64,000 nt of DNA from Kitasatospora sp. MAA19 (GCF_029894125.1 NZ_JARXYZ010000002.1:486640-550639); one strand, 5' to 3'; positions 10,001 through 18,684 are shown, counted from the first letter of the stretch. A program made the numbers and translations. Notes: generated from the sequence alone by a model not told the origin.

Positions 10001-12538
10001 GGGCGGTGTGCCGGCCGGGCCCGGGTCGGCGGTGCGCACGGTCGGGTCGCCCTGCTTCAGCCAGACCTCCCCGGCGGCGCCGACGTCGAGGTGGCGGTCG
10101 GCGTCCACGTCCTTGACGCCGTTCTTCTCGACGATGAACCCGACGTCCGAGGCGCCGGGCTTGAGCTTCACGTACGCGAAGGCGCCGTACGCGTCCCGCC
10201 CGGTGAAGGCGTGCCCGGCCGGCCACTGGGTGGCCTCGCCGTCGGCGAGGTCGCCCCAGGCGTAGAGGTTCCAGCCGTCGTAGTCGCCGTCCGGCCGGTT
10301 GTAGTGGACGACGGCGTACGGGCGGGCGCCGGCCGTGGGCACCGGCTTGGGCGCGGGGGCGCCGGTGGTGAAGCTCGCGGTGGCGGAGCGCAGCCGGCCG
10401 CTGGAGTCCTGGACGACGGCCTTGTAGCGGACGACCGTGCCGGGGGCGGCGGCGCTCAGGTCCTGGGTCACGGCGAAGAGTCGTCGGCCGTCGGGGCCGG
10501 AGGTGCCGGTGTCGGCGGTGCCCAGGGTCTGCCAGGGCCCGTTGCCGATCTGGGCGGCGAAGCTGACCCGGTCGAAGCCGCCGCCGTCCGCCGCGGCGCC
10601 GACGGTGACGGTGCCGCTCGCACCGTCCGCCGGCGGCCGCACCGCGAGCTGCGGCGCCGCCGTGGTGGGCGCCGGCTTGGCACCGGCCTTGAACACCACC
10701 GAGGAGAGCGCCGGCACGGTGACGGTGACCTTGCGGTCGGCCCCGCTGGTCGCCCGCTCCCCCGCCGCCGGGTAGATCCGGTCGAAGGCCGCCCCGGCCG
10801 AGAAGGTGTCCAGGGTGACGGTCTTCGCCTCGGCGGCGTTGTTGACCGCCACCAGGTACTCGATCTGCTGCCCGGCGTCGATCCGGGAGAAGGCGTACAC
10901 GCCCGCGCCGTCGGCGGCGTAGCGCTCGATCTGGGCGCCGTCGGCGAGCGCCGGGTTCTCCCGGCGCAGTTCGGCCAGCGCGGCGACGTCCTGGTAGAGC
11001 CCGCCGTCCTGTCCGTACCGGTCGGCCGGGCCGGGGGTGCCGCCGAGCACCCGGTCGCTGTTGTACGAGGGCGTCCTGGAGGCGAACATGTCCTGTCGGG
11101 CGTCCTGGTCGCCGCCCGCGCCGGTGAAGCCCTGCTCGTCGCCGTAGTACAGGACGGGCTGGCCCCGGGTGAGGAACTGCAGCTCGGTGCCGAGCCGGTC
11201 CTTCTTCAGCAGGGTGGCCTCGTCGGCACCCGGGTTGTCGGCGAGCAGGAAGGAGCCGAACCGGCCCATGTCGTGGTTGCCGAGGAAGGTCGGCAGCTCG
11301 TACGCGTCGGTGTCGGCGGTGGTGTAGCGGTAGTCCTGGGCGTAGACGTCGGAGAGGTTCCGCGCCGAGCCGCCCTGGGAGACGTAGGAGCGGGCCGCGC
11401 CCTGGAACGGGAAGTCCAGGGTGGCCTGGAGCCTGCCCTTGGTGACGTACGGCGAGGTGATCGCCGGGTCGCCGGAGTAGACCTCGCCGAACATGAAGAA
11501 CTTCTTGTTCCCCTGCTTGGCGGCGAAGTCCTTGAGCGCGGGCGCCCACTGCTGCCAGAAGGCCATGTCGACGTGCTTGACGGTGTCGATCCGGAAGCCG
11601 TCCACGCCGGCGTCCTTGACCCACTGCTGGTAGACCTTCTCGAAGCCCTTCACCACCCGGGGGTTCTGGGTGTCGAGGTCGTCCAGGCCGCTGAAGTCGC
11701 CCTCGGTGGCGGATTCGCCGATGAAGGTCGAGTCGCCGCGGTTGTGGTAGAGCGCGGGGTCGTTGAGCCAGGACGGGGTCTTGGCGCCGGCGTCGGCGGG
11801 GGTGCGGAAGACCGGGGTGTAGGGGAAGGAGTCCTTGGTCAGCCGCGGCCAGGGCGCCCCGGCGTCGGCGATCGCGGTCTCGTCGACCGGCTTGCCGTCC
11901 GCGTCGAGCGTCGGGTAGGCGCCGACGGAGCGGTAGGCGTGCTGCTGCTCGGCGTCGTCGATCACGTCGGCGGTGTGGTTGGTGATGACGTCGAAGAAGA
12001 CCTTGATGCCGCGGGCGTGCGCCTTGGCTATCAGGTCCTTGAGCTGCTCGTTGGTGCCGAAGTGCGGGTCGACCTGGGTGAAGTCGGTGATCCAGTAGCC
12101 GTGGTAGCCGGCCGACGCCTGCGCGCCGCTGCCCTGCACCGGCTTGTTCTTGAAGATCGGGGCCATCCAGATCGCGGTGGTGCCGAGGCCCTGGATGTAG
12201 TCGAGCTTCTGGGTCAGGCCGGCCAGGTCGCCGCCGTGGTAGAAGCCCTTGTCGGCGGGGTCGAAGCCGTGGTCCAGCCGCCCGCCCGTGATGCCGCCGG
12301 TGTCGTTGGCGGGGTCGCCGTTGGCGAAGCGGTCGGGCAGGACGAAGTAGAACTGCTCGCGGGTGAGGTCGTGCCGCCCGGCGGTGGCCGCCAGGGCGGC
12401 GTCCGAGGGCGGGGCCGGCGCGGCGGCGGCGAGGGCCGCGGGGGCGCTGCCGAGGGTGGCGGCGGTCAGGGCGGCGGCCAGCAGGACGGCCGTGCGGCCG
12501 GGTCTGCGTCGGGGGCGGAGCGGCGGCGTATCGGCCAC
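7022..12538 (-). CDS. Secreted amylase-pullulanase fusion (two GH13 units, two CBM41)
   Basis: Large extracellular starch and pullulan degrader of 1838 residues. The GTG start follows AAGGGAG and a signal peptide ending ALAAA. The first GH13 unit (about 50-600) shows VFFDVITNHT, GFRIDTVKHVD, FMFGEVYSGD and FLGNHDMG. Two CBM41-type repeats follow, each with HYNR(P/A)DGDYDGW. The second enzyme part has a CBM48-like SVWAPTAQEV, YNWGYDPLHYTVPEGSY, VVLDVVYNHTAASG, GFRFDLMGLD, YGEGWNFG and VDAHDNTDLFD, as in DUF3372-type pullulanases hydrolysing alpha-1,6 links. One polypeptide can therefore attack both linkage types. A sequence related to the amylase operator lies about 50-70 bp upstream of the start. 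Confidence 0.93.
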   Translation of the reverse strand: MADTPPLRPRRRPGRTAVLLAAALTAATLGSAPAALAAAAPAPPSDAALAATAGRHDLTREQFYFVLPDRFANGDPANDTGGITGGRLDHGFDPADKGFYHGGDLAGLTQKLDYIQGLGTTAIWMAPIFKNKPVQGSGAQASAGYHGYWITDFTQVDPHFGTNEQLKDLIAKAHARGIKVFFDVITNHTADVIDDAEQQHAYRSVGAYPTLDADGKPVDETAIADAGAPWPRLTKDSFPYTPVFRTPADAGAKTPSWLNDPALYHNRGDSTFIGESATEGDFSGLDDLDTQNPRVVKGFEKVYQQWVKDAGVDGFRIDTVKHVDMAFWQQWAPALKDFAAKQGNKKFFMFGEVYSGDPAITSPYVTKGRLQATLDFPFQGAARSYVSQGGSARNLSDVYAQDYRYTTADTDAYELPTFLGNHDMGRFGSFLLADNPGADEATLLKKDRLGTELQFLTRGQPVLYYGDEQGFTGAGGDQDARQDMFASRTPSYNSDRVLGGTPGPADRYGQDGGLYQDVAALAELRRENPALADGAQIERYAADGAGVYAFSRIDAGQQIEYLVAVNNAAEAKTVTLDTFSAGAAFDRIYPAAGERATSGADRKVTVTVPALSSVVFKAGAKPAPTTAAPQLAVRPPADGASGTVTVGAAADGGGFDRVSFAAQIGNGPWQTLGTADTGTSGPDGRRLFAVTQDLSAAAPGTVVRYKAVVQDSSGRLRSATASFTTGAPAPKPVPTAGARPYAVVHYNRPDGDYDGWNLYAWGDLADGEATQWPAGHAFTGRDAYGAFAYVKLKPGASDVGFIVEKNGVKDVDADRHLDVGAAGEVWLKQGDPTVRTADPGPAGTPPAGTAVIHYNRADGDYDGWGLHDWTGAATPTDWGKPLTPVRRDAFGAVFEVPLAPGATSLSYILHKGNDKDLPADQSLDFAVNGREVWILGGREGYLLPQNPAASAQVDLGSAKAQWIDARTVVVPAGYGANDAALAGGTSAQLVYDPEGGIRADKGALTGPGRWIRLTPVQGGLTDAQKAEYPHLAGYRAFTVDARDTARVPAALRGQLLFTEHLPSGAVLAATGVQIPGVLDDLYARRTGRVDFGPAYYNGKVALSVWAPTAQEVSVQVFDSATGGTPKTLPLKLDDETGVWEVVRDKAELDGKYYLYQVKVWAPSVQQVVVNTVTDPYSVALSTDSRRSLVADLAAKELKPKGWEEQAVPKAVPPAQQQIQELHVRDFSVEDTTVPAAERGTYLAFTESQSAGMQHLRELAKAGVTTVHLLPTFDIATIRENRADQKLPACDLKSLPPDGPKQQECVAAVAADDAYNWGYDPLHYTVPEGSYATEPNGVARTVQFRQMVQAMHEAGLRVVLDVVYNHTAASGQAEHSVLDRVVPGYYQRLDANGKVTTDSCCADTAPEHAMMNRLVVDSVTTWAREYKVDGFRFDLMGLDPKSTMLDVQAALRKMTPDSDGVDGRNVLLYGEGWNFGVVANNARFEQATQLNLAGTGIATFDDRIRDAARGGNFMLSSAPQQGFASGLYTDPNGSPANGSPQEQKARLLHQMDQLKVGLTGNLAGYSFTDSSGKAVTGAQVDYNGAPTGYAAKPGEAVEYVDAHDNTDLFDALAYKLPTGTAPADRARMQALGLSLTALTQGAGFAQAGSDLLRSKSLDANSYDSGDWFNAIHWDAGQGNGWGRGLPPAADNKEMWSTAQSLLANPKLTMGAAEIRATTAQYQQFLRIKQSSPLFSLPTLAAVQQRLSYPLSGTPGETPGVITLHLDGTGLKGAEKGVTVVFNATPTAQAQTVAALRGTGQALHPVQAGGADEVVKQSGFDAATGTFTVPGRTVAVFVQG

Positions 12539-12589
12539 TGAGGGTCTCCCTTAGGGGAAGGGCGATCGAGTTCCCAGGAAGCTAGCGGC

Positions 12590-12609
12590 CTGCAATATGT
12601 TTCAGCAAG
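12590..12609 (-). promoter_or_regulatory. Probable MalR-type operator of pullulanase
   Basis: The plus strand reads CTGCAATATGTTTCAGCAAG. It matches the amylase operator (CTGCAAGTTTCCGGCAAG on that gene's strand) in CTGCAA, GTTTC and GCAAG, in the opposite orientation relative to the gene. It sits 52 bp upstream of the start codon. Confidence 0.5.
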
Positions 12610-12791
12610 ATGCAGAAACCGTTTCGTGCCGGGAAAATCCAGGCCTCCGGCCCGTGCCGCCACCCCGATTACTCCCTTCAGGCGGTCGGCATGACAATGG
12701 GACGTATGTCCGTCCCACCGGTAAGCACCAGACTCGACCGCACCCCCTACCCCGGTGGGAGCCGCCCCCTACCCCTCAAGGGGGACAGCCG

Positions 12792-13820
12792 GTGAAGAAT
12801 CCACTGCCAGGGGATGATCGGACGGCGACAGGACGTCTGGCAGACTTCTCGTCCATGGGGGAACCGACCGAGATCCAGCAAGGCCGCGCCAGGCGTGCCG
12901 AGGCGGCGCACGGTGACGGTTCCGGAGCACGGCCGGCCTCTTCGGAACGCCTGCCCGACGGAGCCACCCGCGCCACCCGGACCCGCGCCGCCGCGCTGCG
13001 CGACCGCATCCGCGACCAGCGGCGCTCGCCGGCCCGACCGAGGGTCTGGTTCGAACTGGCCCTGATCGGGATCAGCTACTGGATCTACTCGATCGTCCGC
13101 AACGCCGTCCCGGAACAGGAAGCGATAGCCCAGAAGCACGCGCGCTGGATCTGGGACCTGGAACACTCCCTCGGCATCGCCGTCGAGCGCTCGATCAACC
13201 ACGGCGTCGACAGCATCGGGTGGCTCATCACCGGGATGAACTACTACTACGCGACGCTGCACTTCGTCGTGACGATCGGCGTGCTGATCTGGCTGTACCG
13301 CCGCCACCCCGGCCGCTACGCCGCGGCCCGCGCCGTGCTGTTCATCACCACCGGGATCGCCCTGGTCGGCTTCTACGGCTTCCCGCTGGCGCCGCCCCGG
13401 CTGATGACCGACGGCGGGTTCATCGACACCGTGAAGGTCCACGGCACCTGGGGCTCGATGGCCTCCGGGCCCGCCGCGCACGTCTCCAACCAGTTCGCGG
13501 CGATGCCCTCGATGCACATCGGCTGGTCGATGTGGTGCGGGCTGGCCATCTTCTGCCTGGCCCGCCGGACGTGGGTCAGGGTGCTCGGACTGCTCTACCC
13601 GGCGGCCACCCTGGTGGTCATCGTCTCGACCGCCAACCACTTCTGGATGGACGCGGTCGTCGGCGAGCTCTGCCTGGCCCTGGGCTTCCTCGCCGCCCGC
13701 TGGCTGTACCACTCCTGGGTCTACAAGCTGCCCCAGGTGCCCGCCCGGGAGCCGGTGGAGGAGCCGATCACCGTCCCCGAGCAGTGGAGCGAACAGGCGG
13801 TCGGCAGCGCACGGCGCTAG
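12792..13820 (+). CDS. PAP2-family membrane phosphatase / inositol phosphotransferase-like protein
   Basis: Integral membrane protein of about 342 residues. The GTG start at 12792 is chosen because AAGGGGG precedes it; the ATG at 12855 has no ribosome site. After a charged Arg/Ala-rich cytosolic N-terminus there are about six membrane segments, beginning WFELALIGISYWIYSIV. The PAP2 phosphatase motifs are present: AMPSMHIGWS with the catalytic His, and STANHFWMDAVVG with the second His and Asp. Such proteins remove phosphate from lipid phosphates or transfer phosphoinositol; the exact substrate is not evident. The gene ends at a very strong hairpin shared with glnE. Confidence 0.85.
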   Translation: MKNPLPGDDRTATGRLADFSSMGEPTEIQQGRARRAEAAHGDGSGARPASSERLPDGATRATRTRAAALRDRIRDQRRSPARPRVWFELALIGISYWIYSIVRNAVPEQEAIAQKHARWIWDLEHSLGIAVERSINHGVDSIGWLITGMNYYYATLHFVVTIGVLIWLYRRHPGRYAAARAVLFITTGIALVGFYGFPLAPPRLMTDGGFIDTVKVHGTWGSMASGPAAHVSNQFAAMPSMHIGWSMWCGLAIFCLARRTWVRVLGLLYPAATLVVIVSTANHFWMDAVVGELCLALGFLAARWLYHSWVYKLPQVPAREPVEEPITVPEQWSEQAVGSARR

Positions 13821-13834
13821 CCCGCAGGACGAAG

Positions 13835-13878
13835 GAGCACGCGAGAGGGGCCCCGGTCGGGGCCCCTCTCGCGTGCTC
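13835..13878. terminator. Bidirectional terminator, 20-bp perfect stem
   Basis: Stem GAGCACGCGAGAGGGGCCCC pairs perfectly with its complement across a GGTC tetraloop. It lies between the convergent PAP2 and glnE genes and ends 3 bp before the glnE stop. Confidence 0.92.
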
Positions 13879-13881
13879 GGC

Positions 13882-16800
13882 TCAGCCGCCGTAGAAGAGC
13901 CGCTCCACCACCGCCCGGGCCCGCCGGGTGGTCCGCCGGTAGTCGTCCACCAACTCGCCGCTGTGACCGGCGCCGTACCCGAGGTAGCGGGCCACCCCGG
14001 CCAGCTCCCGGGCCTCCCCGGGGAAGCTGTCGCCGGGCCGGCCACGGACCAGCATCACCGCCGAGCGCACCCGGGAGGCCAGCACCCAGGCCGCGTCCAG
14101 CACCTCCGCGTCCGCCCGCCCGACCAGCCCGGCCTCGACGGCGGCCGCCAGCGCGGCCCTGGTCCGGGTGGTGCGCAGGGCCGGCAGCTCGTGCCCGTGC
14201 TGGAGCTGGAGCAGCTGCACCGTCCACTCCACGTCGGCCAGCCCGCCACGCCCGATCTTGGTGTGCGTGGTCGGGTCGGCGCCGCGCGGCAGCCGCTCGG
14301 CCTCGATCCGCGCCTTGATCCGGCGGATCTCCACCAGGTCCCGCTCCGGCACCCCGGCGCCCGGGTAGCGAAGCGGGTCGATCAGCTGCCGGAACCGGGC
14401 GCCCAGCTCCTCGTCCCCGGCCACCGGATCGGCGCGCAGCAGCGCCTGGCTCTCCCAGGCGTGCGACCAGCGCCGGTAGTACGCCGCGTACGAGGACAGG
14501 GTGCGCACCAGCGGGCCGCTGCGCCCCTCCGGCCGCAGGTCGGCGTCGACCAGCAGCGGCGGCTCGGTGGACGGCGCGCCGAGCAGGGTCCGCAGCTCGT
14601 GGCAGACCGCCTGGGCGGCCCGGGCGGCGTCCTGCTCCAGCGAGCCGAGCAGCGACTCGTGGACGAAGAGCACGTCCGCGTCCGAGCCGTAGCCCAGTTC
14701 GCGGCCGCCGAACCGGCCCATCGCGATCACCGCGATCCGGGTCGGCAGGTCCCCGTGCTCGGCCTCCCAGCCGGCCACGCAGGCCCGCAGCGCGCCCTGC
14801 AGGGTGGCGGCGTTGAGCGCGGTCAGCGCCTCCCCCGCCGTGTCCAGCGCCTCGGCCGGGTCCTCGTCGAGCCGGCCGAGGACGTCCGCGGCGGCGGTCC
14901 GGAACAGCTCCCGGCGGCGCACCGAGCGGGCGGCGGCGACGGCCGCGGCGGTGGACCCGGCCCGGCCGACGGCGGCCAGTATCTCCTGCTCCAGGGCGGG
15001 CCGGCCGCGCGGCGCCAGGCCCTGCGGATCGCCCAGCATGGCGACCGCCTCGGGGGCGCGCAGCAGCAGGTCGGGGGCGAGCCGGCCGGCCGACAGCACC
15101 CGGGCCAACTGCTCGGCCGCGGCGCTCTCGTCGCGCAGCAGCCGCAGGTACCAGGGGGTGCGGCCGAGCGCGTCGGAGACCTGGCGGAAGTTGAGCAGCC
15201 CGGCGTCCGGGTCGGCCGAGTCCGCGAACCAGCCGAGCAGCACCGGCAGCAGGGTGCGCTGGATCGCGGCCTTGCGGCTCACCCCGGAGGCGAGCGCGCT
15301 GAGGTGGCGCAGCGCGGCGGCCGGGTCCGCGTAGCCCAGTGCCTCCAGCCGGGCCCGGGCCGCGTCCGGGGTCAACCCGGCGGCGCCCGGCGGCAGTTCG
15401 GCGACGGCGTCGAGCAGCGGGCGGTAGAACAGCTTCTCGTGCAGCCGCCGGACCTCCACCGCGTGCCGCTTCCACTCGCGCTGCAGGGCGGCCACCGGGT
15501 CGGAGCGGGTGTCGTCGTTGATCAGCGCGGCCAGCGAGCGGGCCAGCCGGCGCAGGTCCTCGGCGCCGGTGGGCATCAGGTGGGTGCGGCGCAGCCGGTA
15601 CAGCTGGATCCGGTGCTCCAGCGAGCGCAGGAAGCGGTAGGCGGTGTCCAGCGAGACGGCGTCCGCCCGGCCGACGTACCCGCCGCGGGAGAGCGCGGCC
15701 AGCGCCTCCAGGGTGTTGCCGCTGCGCAGCGCCGGGTCGGTGCGGCCGTGCACCAGCTGGAGCAGCTGGACGGAGAACTCGACGTCGCGCAGCCCGCCCG
15801 GGCCGAGCTTGAGCTGGCGGTCCAGTTCGGTGGCCGGGATCGAGTCGATCACCCGGCGGCGCATCTGCTGCACGTCGGTGACGAAGTTGTCCCGGGCGGC
15901 GGCCTGCCAGACCATCGGGGCCAGCGCCTCGACGTAGGCGGCGCCGAGGTCGGCGTCCCCGGCGACCGGGCGGGCCTTGAGCAGCGCCTGGAACTCCCAG
16001 GTCTTGGCCCAGCGCTGGTAGTAGGCGAGGTGGCTGGCCAGGGTGCGCACCAGCGGGCCGTTGCGGCCCTCGGGGCGCAGGTTGGCGTCCACCGGCCAGA
16101 TGGTGCCCTCGCCGGTGGTGTCCGAGCAGAGCCGGGTGAGGAGGGCGGCGAGCCGGGTGGCGGCCTTGACGGCCTCGTGCTCGTCCACGCCCTCGTGCGG
16201 CTCGGCGACGAAGATGACGTCCACGTCCGAGACGTAGTTGAGTTCGCGGCCGCCGCACTTGCCCATCCCGATCACGGCGAGCCGGCAGGCCCGGGCGGCG
16301 TCCGGGTCCTGCTCGGCGGCGAGGTCCAGGGCGGTCTGCAGGGTGGCGCCGGCCAGGTCGGCGAGTTCGGCGGCGGTCTGCGCGAGGTCGGCGGTGCCGG
16401 TCAGGTCGCGGGCGGCGATGGCGAGCAGGCAGCGGCGGTAGGCGATGCGCAGCGCGTCCGCCGGGCTGCGGCCGCCCGCCTGGCCGCTGCCCTGGACGCC
16501 CTCGGCGAGCGCGCGGCGGAAGTCCTCCGGGCCGGGGTGCATGTCGCGCAGCTCGAAGGTGACCAGCACGTGCCAGTCGTGCGGGTGCCGGGCCAGGTGG
16601 TCGGCGAGCGCGGTGGAGACGCCGAGCACGCCGAGCAGCCGGTCGCGCAGCGGCTTGGAGGTGGTGAGGGTGTCGCGCAGGGTGTGCCGCTCGGCCTCGT
16701 CGGCGGCCTCCAGCAGCCGGGCCAGGCCGAGCAGGGCGAGGTCGGGGTCGGCGGTGGCGCCGAGCGCGTCCAGCAGCACGGGGTCCTCGGCCAGGCCTTC

Positions 16801-16917
16801 CAGGCCGGGCCCGGCCAGCAGCCGCACCGCCTGCGCCGGGTCGGTGAACCCGCGCCGGACCAGCCTGTTCTCCGGCCGGCTGACCCGGCTCCCGGCCCGC
16901 TGTTCCTCCACCGCCAT
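13882..16917 (-). CDS. glnE: Bifunctional glutamine-synthetase adenylyltransferase/deadenylylase
   Basis: Adds AMP to, and removes it from, the regulatory tyrosine of type I glutamine synthetase in response to nitrogen status. The 1011 residues hold the two duplicated nucleotidyltransferase units typical of GlnE. The N-terminal unit has NYVSDVDVIFVAEP and the C-terminal unit GYGSDADVLFVHES, each followed by a DAxLRPEGRxGPLVRTL block. RIAVIAMGRFGGRELGYGSD is also typical. The ATG at 16917 follows GGAGGGG; an upstream extension would run through a tandem repeat and is rejected. Its neighbour is a glnA paralogue, as in other Streptomyces. Confidence 0.96.
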   Translation of the reverse strand: MAVEEQRAGSRVSRPENRLVRRGFTDPAQAVRLLAGPGLEGLAEDPVLLDALGATADPDLALLGLARLLEAADEAERHTLRDTLTTSKPLRDRLLGVLGVSTALADHLARHPHDWHVLVTFELRDMHPGPEDFRRALAEGVQGSGQAGGRSPADALRIAYRRCLLAIAARDLTGTADLAQTAAELADLAGATLQTALDLAAEQDPDAARACRLAVIGMGKCGGRELNYVSDVDVIFVAEPHEGVDEHEAVKAATRLAALLTRLCSDTTGEGTIWPVDANLRPEGRNGPLVRTLASHLAYYQRWAKTWEFQALLKARPVAGDADLGAAYVEALAPMVWQAAARDNFVTDVQQMRRRVIDSIPATELDRQLKLGPGGLRDVEFSVQLLQLVHGRTDPALRSGNTLEALAALSRGGYVGRADAVSLDTAYRFLRSLEHRIQLYRLRRTHLMPTGAEDLRRLARSLAALINDDTRSDPVAALQREWKRHAVEVRRLHEKLFYRPLLDAVAELPPGAAGLTPDAARARLEALGYADPAAALRHLSALASGVSRKAAIQRTLLPVLLGWFADSADPDAGLLNFRQVSDALGRTPWYLRLLRDESAAAEQLARVLSAGRLAPDLLLRAPEAVAMLGDPQGLAPRGRPALEQEILAAVGRAGSTAAAVAAARSVRRRELFRTAAADVLGRLDEDPAEALDTAGEALTALNAATLQGALRACVAGWEAEHGDLPTRIAVIAMGRFGGRELGYGSDADVLFVHESLLGSLEQDAARAAQAVCHELRTLLGAPSTEPPLLVDADLRPEGRSGPLVRTLSSYAAYYRRWSHAWESQALLRADPVAGDEELGARFRQLIDPLRYPGAGVPERDLVEIRRIKARIEAERLPRGADPTTHTKIGRGGLADVEWTVQLLQLQHGHELPALRTTRTRAALAAAVEAGLVGRADAEVLDAAWVLASRVRSAVMLVRGRPGDSFPGEARELAGVARYLGYGAGHSGELVDDYRRTTRRARAVVERLFYGG

Positions 16918-16970
16918 CGCCCCTCCGTCCGTCCGCCCCAGCAGGTTACGCGCCCTGGCGGTCCGGCGCC

Positions 16971-17022
16971 GGACACGACCGGCGGACACGACCGGCGGAC
17001 ACGACCGGCGGACACGACCGGC
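16971..17022. repeat. 13-bp tandem repeat, four copies
   Basis: Four exact head-to-tail copies of GGACACGACCGGC, 54 bp upstream of the glnE start, probably in its promoter or leader. The 13-bp period is not a multiple of three, and the array is not part of any supported gene. Confidence 0.85.
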
Positions 17023-17159
17023 GGACGGATCCACCCGCCGGGCGCCGAGGCCAGGTCATCGCATTCCGCCGTGGCGAGACGATCCACCCCACCGGAGGGC
17101 CCGCTGTCATCCGGTCGAACGACAACGGGCCCGAAGCCGTTTGAGAAGCCGTCAAGCGC

Positions 17160-18521
17160 TCACAGCACCTGGAGGTTCTTGCGCAGCTCGAACGGCGTCA
17201 CCTCGGAGCGGTACTCCTCCCACTCCTGGCGCTTGTTGCGCAGGAAGAAGTCGAAGACGTGCTCGCCGAGGGTTTCGGCGACGAGTTCGCTGCGCTGCAT
17301 CAGGTCGATCGCCTCGCCGAGGTTCTGCGGCATCGGCTGGATGCCGAGCGCGCGGCGCTCGGAGTCGGACAGGGCCCAGACGTCGTCGTCGGCGCCGGGC
17401 GGGAGCTCGTAGCCCTCCTCGATGCCCTTGAGGCCGGCCGCGAGGGTGACGGCGTAGGCGAGGTAGGGGTTGCAGCCGGTGTCCAGGGAGCGGACCTCGA
17501 CCCGGGTGGAGCCCTGCTTGCCGGGCTTGTACATCGGCACCCGGATCAGCGCCGAGCGGTTGTTGTGGCCCCAGCAGATGTAGGACGGGGCCTCGCCGCC
17601 GGCGCCGGCGGTGCGCTGGGAGCCGCCCCAGATGCGCTTGTAGGAGTTCACCCACTGGTTGGTGACGGCGGCGGTCTCGGCGGCGTGCTTGAGCAGGCCG
17701 GCGATGAAGGAGCGGCCGACCTTGGACAGCTGGTACTCGGCGCCGGACTCGTGGAAGGCGTTGCGGTCGCCCTCGAACAGCGACAGGTGGGTGTGCATGC
17801 CGGAGCCGGGGTGGTCGGAGAAGGGCTTGGGCATGAAGCTGGCGTGCACGCCCTGCTCCAGCGCGACCTCCTTCATGACCAGGCGGAAGGTCATGATGTT
17901 GTCGGCGGTGGACAGCGCGTCGGCGTAACGCAGGTCGATCTCCTGCTGGCCGGGGGCGCCCTCGTGGTGGGAGAACTCCACCGAGATGCCCATCGACTCC
18001 AGCATGGTGATGGCCTGGCGGCGGAAGTCGTGGCCGACCCCGCGCGGGGTGTGGTCGAAGTAGCCGGACTGGTCGGCCGGGATCGGCGGGGTGCCGTCGC
18101 CGGGCAGGTTCTTCAGCAGGAAGAACTCGATCTCGGGATGGGTGTAGAAGGTGAAGCCCTGGCCGGAGGCCTTCTCCAGGGTGCGCTTGAGCACGAACCG
18201 GGGGTCGGCGTAGGAGGGCGAGCCGTCGGGCATCAGGATGTCGCAGAACATCCGGGCGGTGCCCGGGGTCTCCGAGCGCCACGGCAGGATCTGGAAGGTG
18301 GTCGGGTCCGGCTTGGCGATCATGTCGGATTCGTACACCCGGGCGAAGCCCTCGATCGCCGAGCCGTCGAAGCCGATGCCCTCCTCGAAGGCCTGCTCCA
18401 GTTCGGCCGGCGCCACCGCGACCGACTTCAGGAACCCGAGCACGTCGGTGAACCACAGCCGGACGAACCGGATGTCACGCTCCTCAAGCGTCCGAAGCAC
18501 GAACTGCTGCTGCTTGCCCAT
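17160..18521 (-). CDS. glnA2: Type I glutamine-synthetase-like enzyme, GlnA2 type
   Basis: ATP-dependent glutamate-amine ligase, 453 residues. The ATG follows GAGGTGAG and gives MGKQQQFVLRTLEERDIRFV. Glutamine-synthetase landmarks are present: GFDGSAIEGFARVYESDM, the metal ligands in THPEIEFFLL and EFSHHEGAPGQQEIDLRYAD, GSGMHTHLS, and NNRSALIRVPMY. The C-terminal segment that carries the adenylylation tyrosine in true GlnA (around NLYDLP) here reads GADDDVWALSDSERRALG with no tyrosine, so GlnE probably does not modify it. From memory, this is closest to S. coelicolor GlnA2, reported to act in gamma-glutamylation of polyamines. Function as an ordinary glutamine synthetase is less likely but not excluded. 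Confidence 0.85.
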   Translation of the reverse strand: MGKQQQFVLRTLEERDIRFVRLWFTDVLGFLKSVAVAPAELEQAFEEGIGFDGSAIEGFARVYESDMIAKPDPTTFQILPWRSETPGTARMFCDILMPDGSPSYADPRFVLKRTLEKASGQGFTFYTHPEIEFFLLKNLPGDGTPPIPADQSGYFDHTPRGVGHDFRRQAITMLESMGISVEFSHHEGAPGQQEIDLRYADALSTADNIMTFRLVMKEVALEQGVHASFMPKPFSDHPGSGMHTHLSLFEGDRNAFHESGAEYQLSKVGRSFIAGLLKHAAETAAVTNQWVNSYKRIWGGSQRTAGAGGEAPSYICWGHNNRSALIRVPMYKPGKQGSTRVEVRSLDTGCNPYLAYAVTLAAGLKGIEEGYELPPGADDDVWALSDSERRALGIQPMPQNLGEAIDLMQRSELVAETLGEHVFDFFLRNKRQEWEEYRSEVTPFELRKNLQVL

Positions 18522-18542
18522 GGGGACAGTCTCACCTCTGCT

Positions 18543-18559
18543 CTTTACGCTTGTGTTAC
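18543..18559 (-). promoter_or_regulatory. Possible GlnR-like box upstream of glnA paralogue
   Basis: On the gene strand the sequence GTAAC-ACAAGC-GTAAA lies 22-38 bp before the start codon. It resembles the actinobacterial GlnR pattern gTnAC-n6-GaAAC. The match is imperfect and the distance is short, so this is only a candidate nitrogen-control site. Confidence 0.3.
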
Positions 18560-18684
18560 GCCCGGAAGACCCCCGAAAGCGACTGACCCCATCATGGCCG
18601 ATCATCGCCCGGGACGGCAGTGCCGGGCCCGGCCCGACCCCCCGGGCAGCACATTGCGTCAGATCGACGATTACACTCGGGGGC

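Noticed and set aside
7733..12541. 1602-codon open frame opposite the pullulanase gene
   Set aside because: It is the antisense shadow of a GC-rich gene; composition is Val/Gly/Arg/Ala repeats with no domain, and the minus strand has a complete, recognisable protein.
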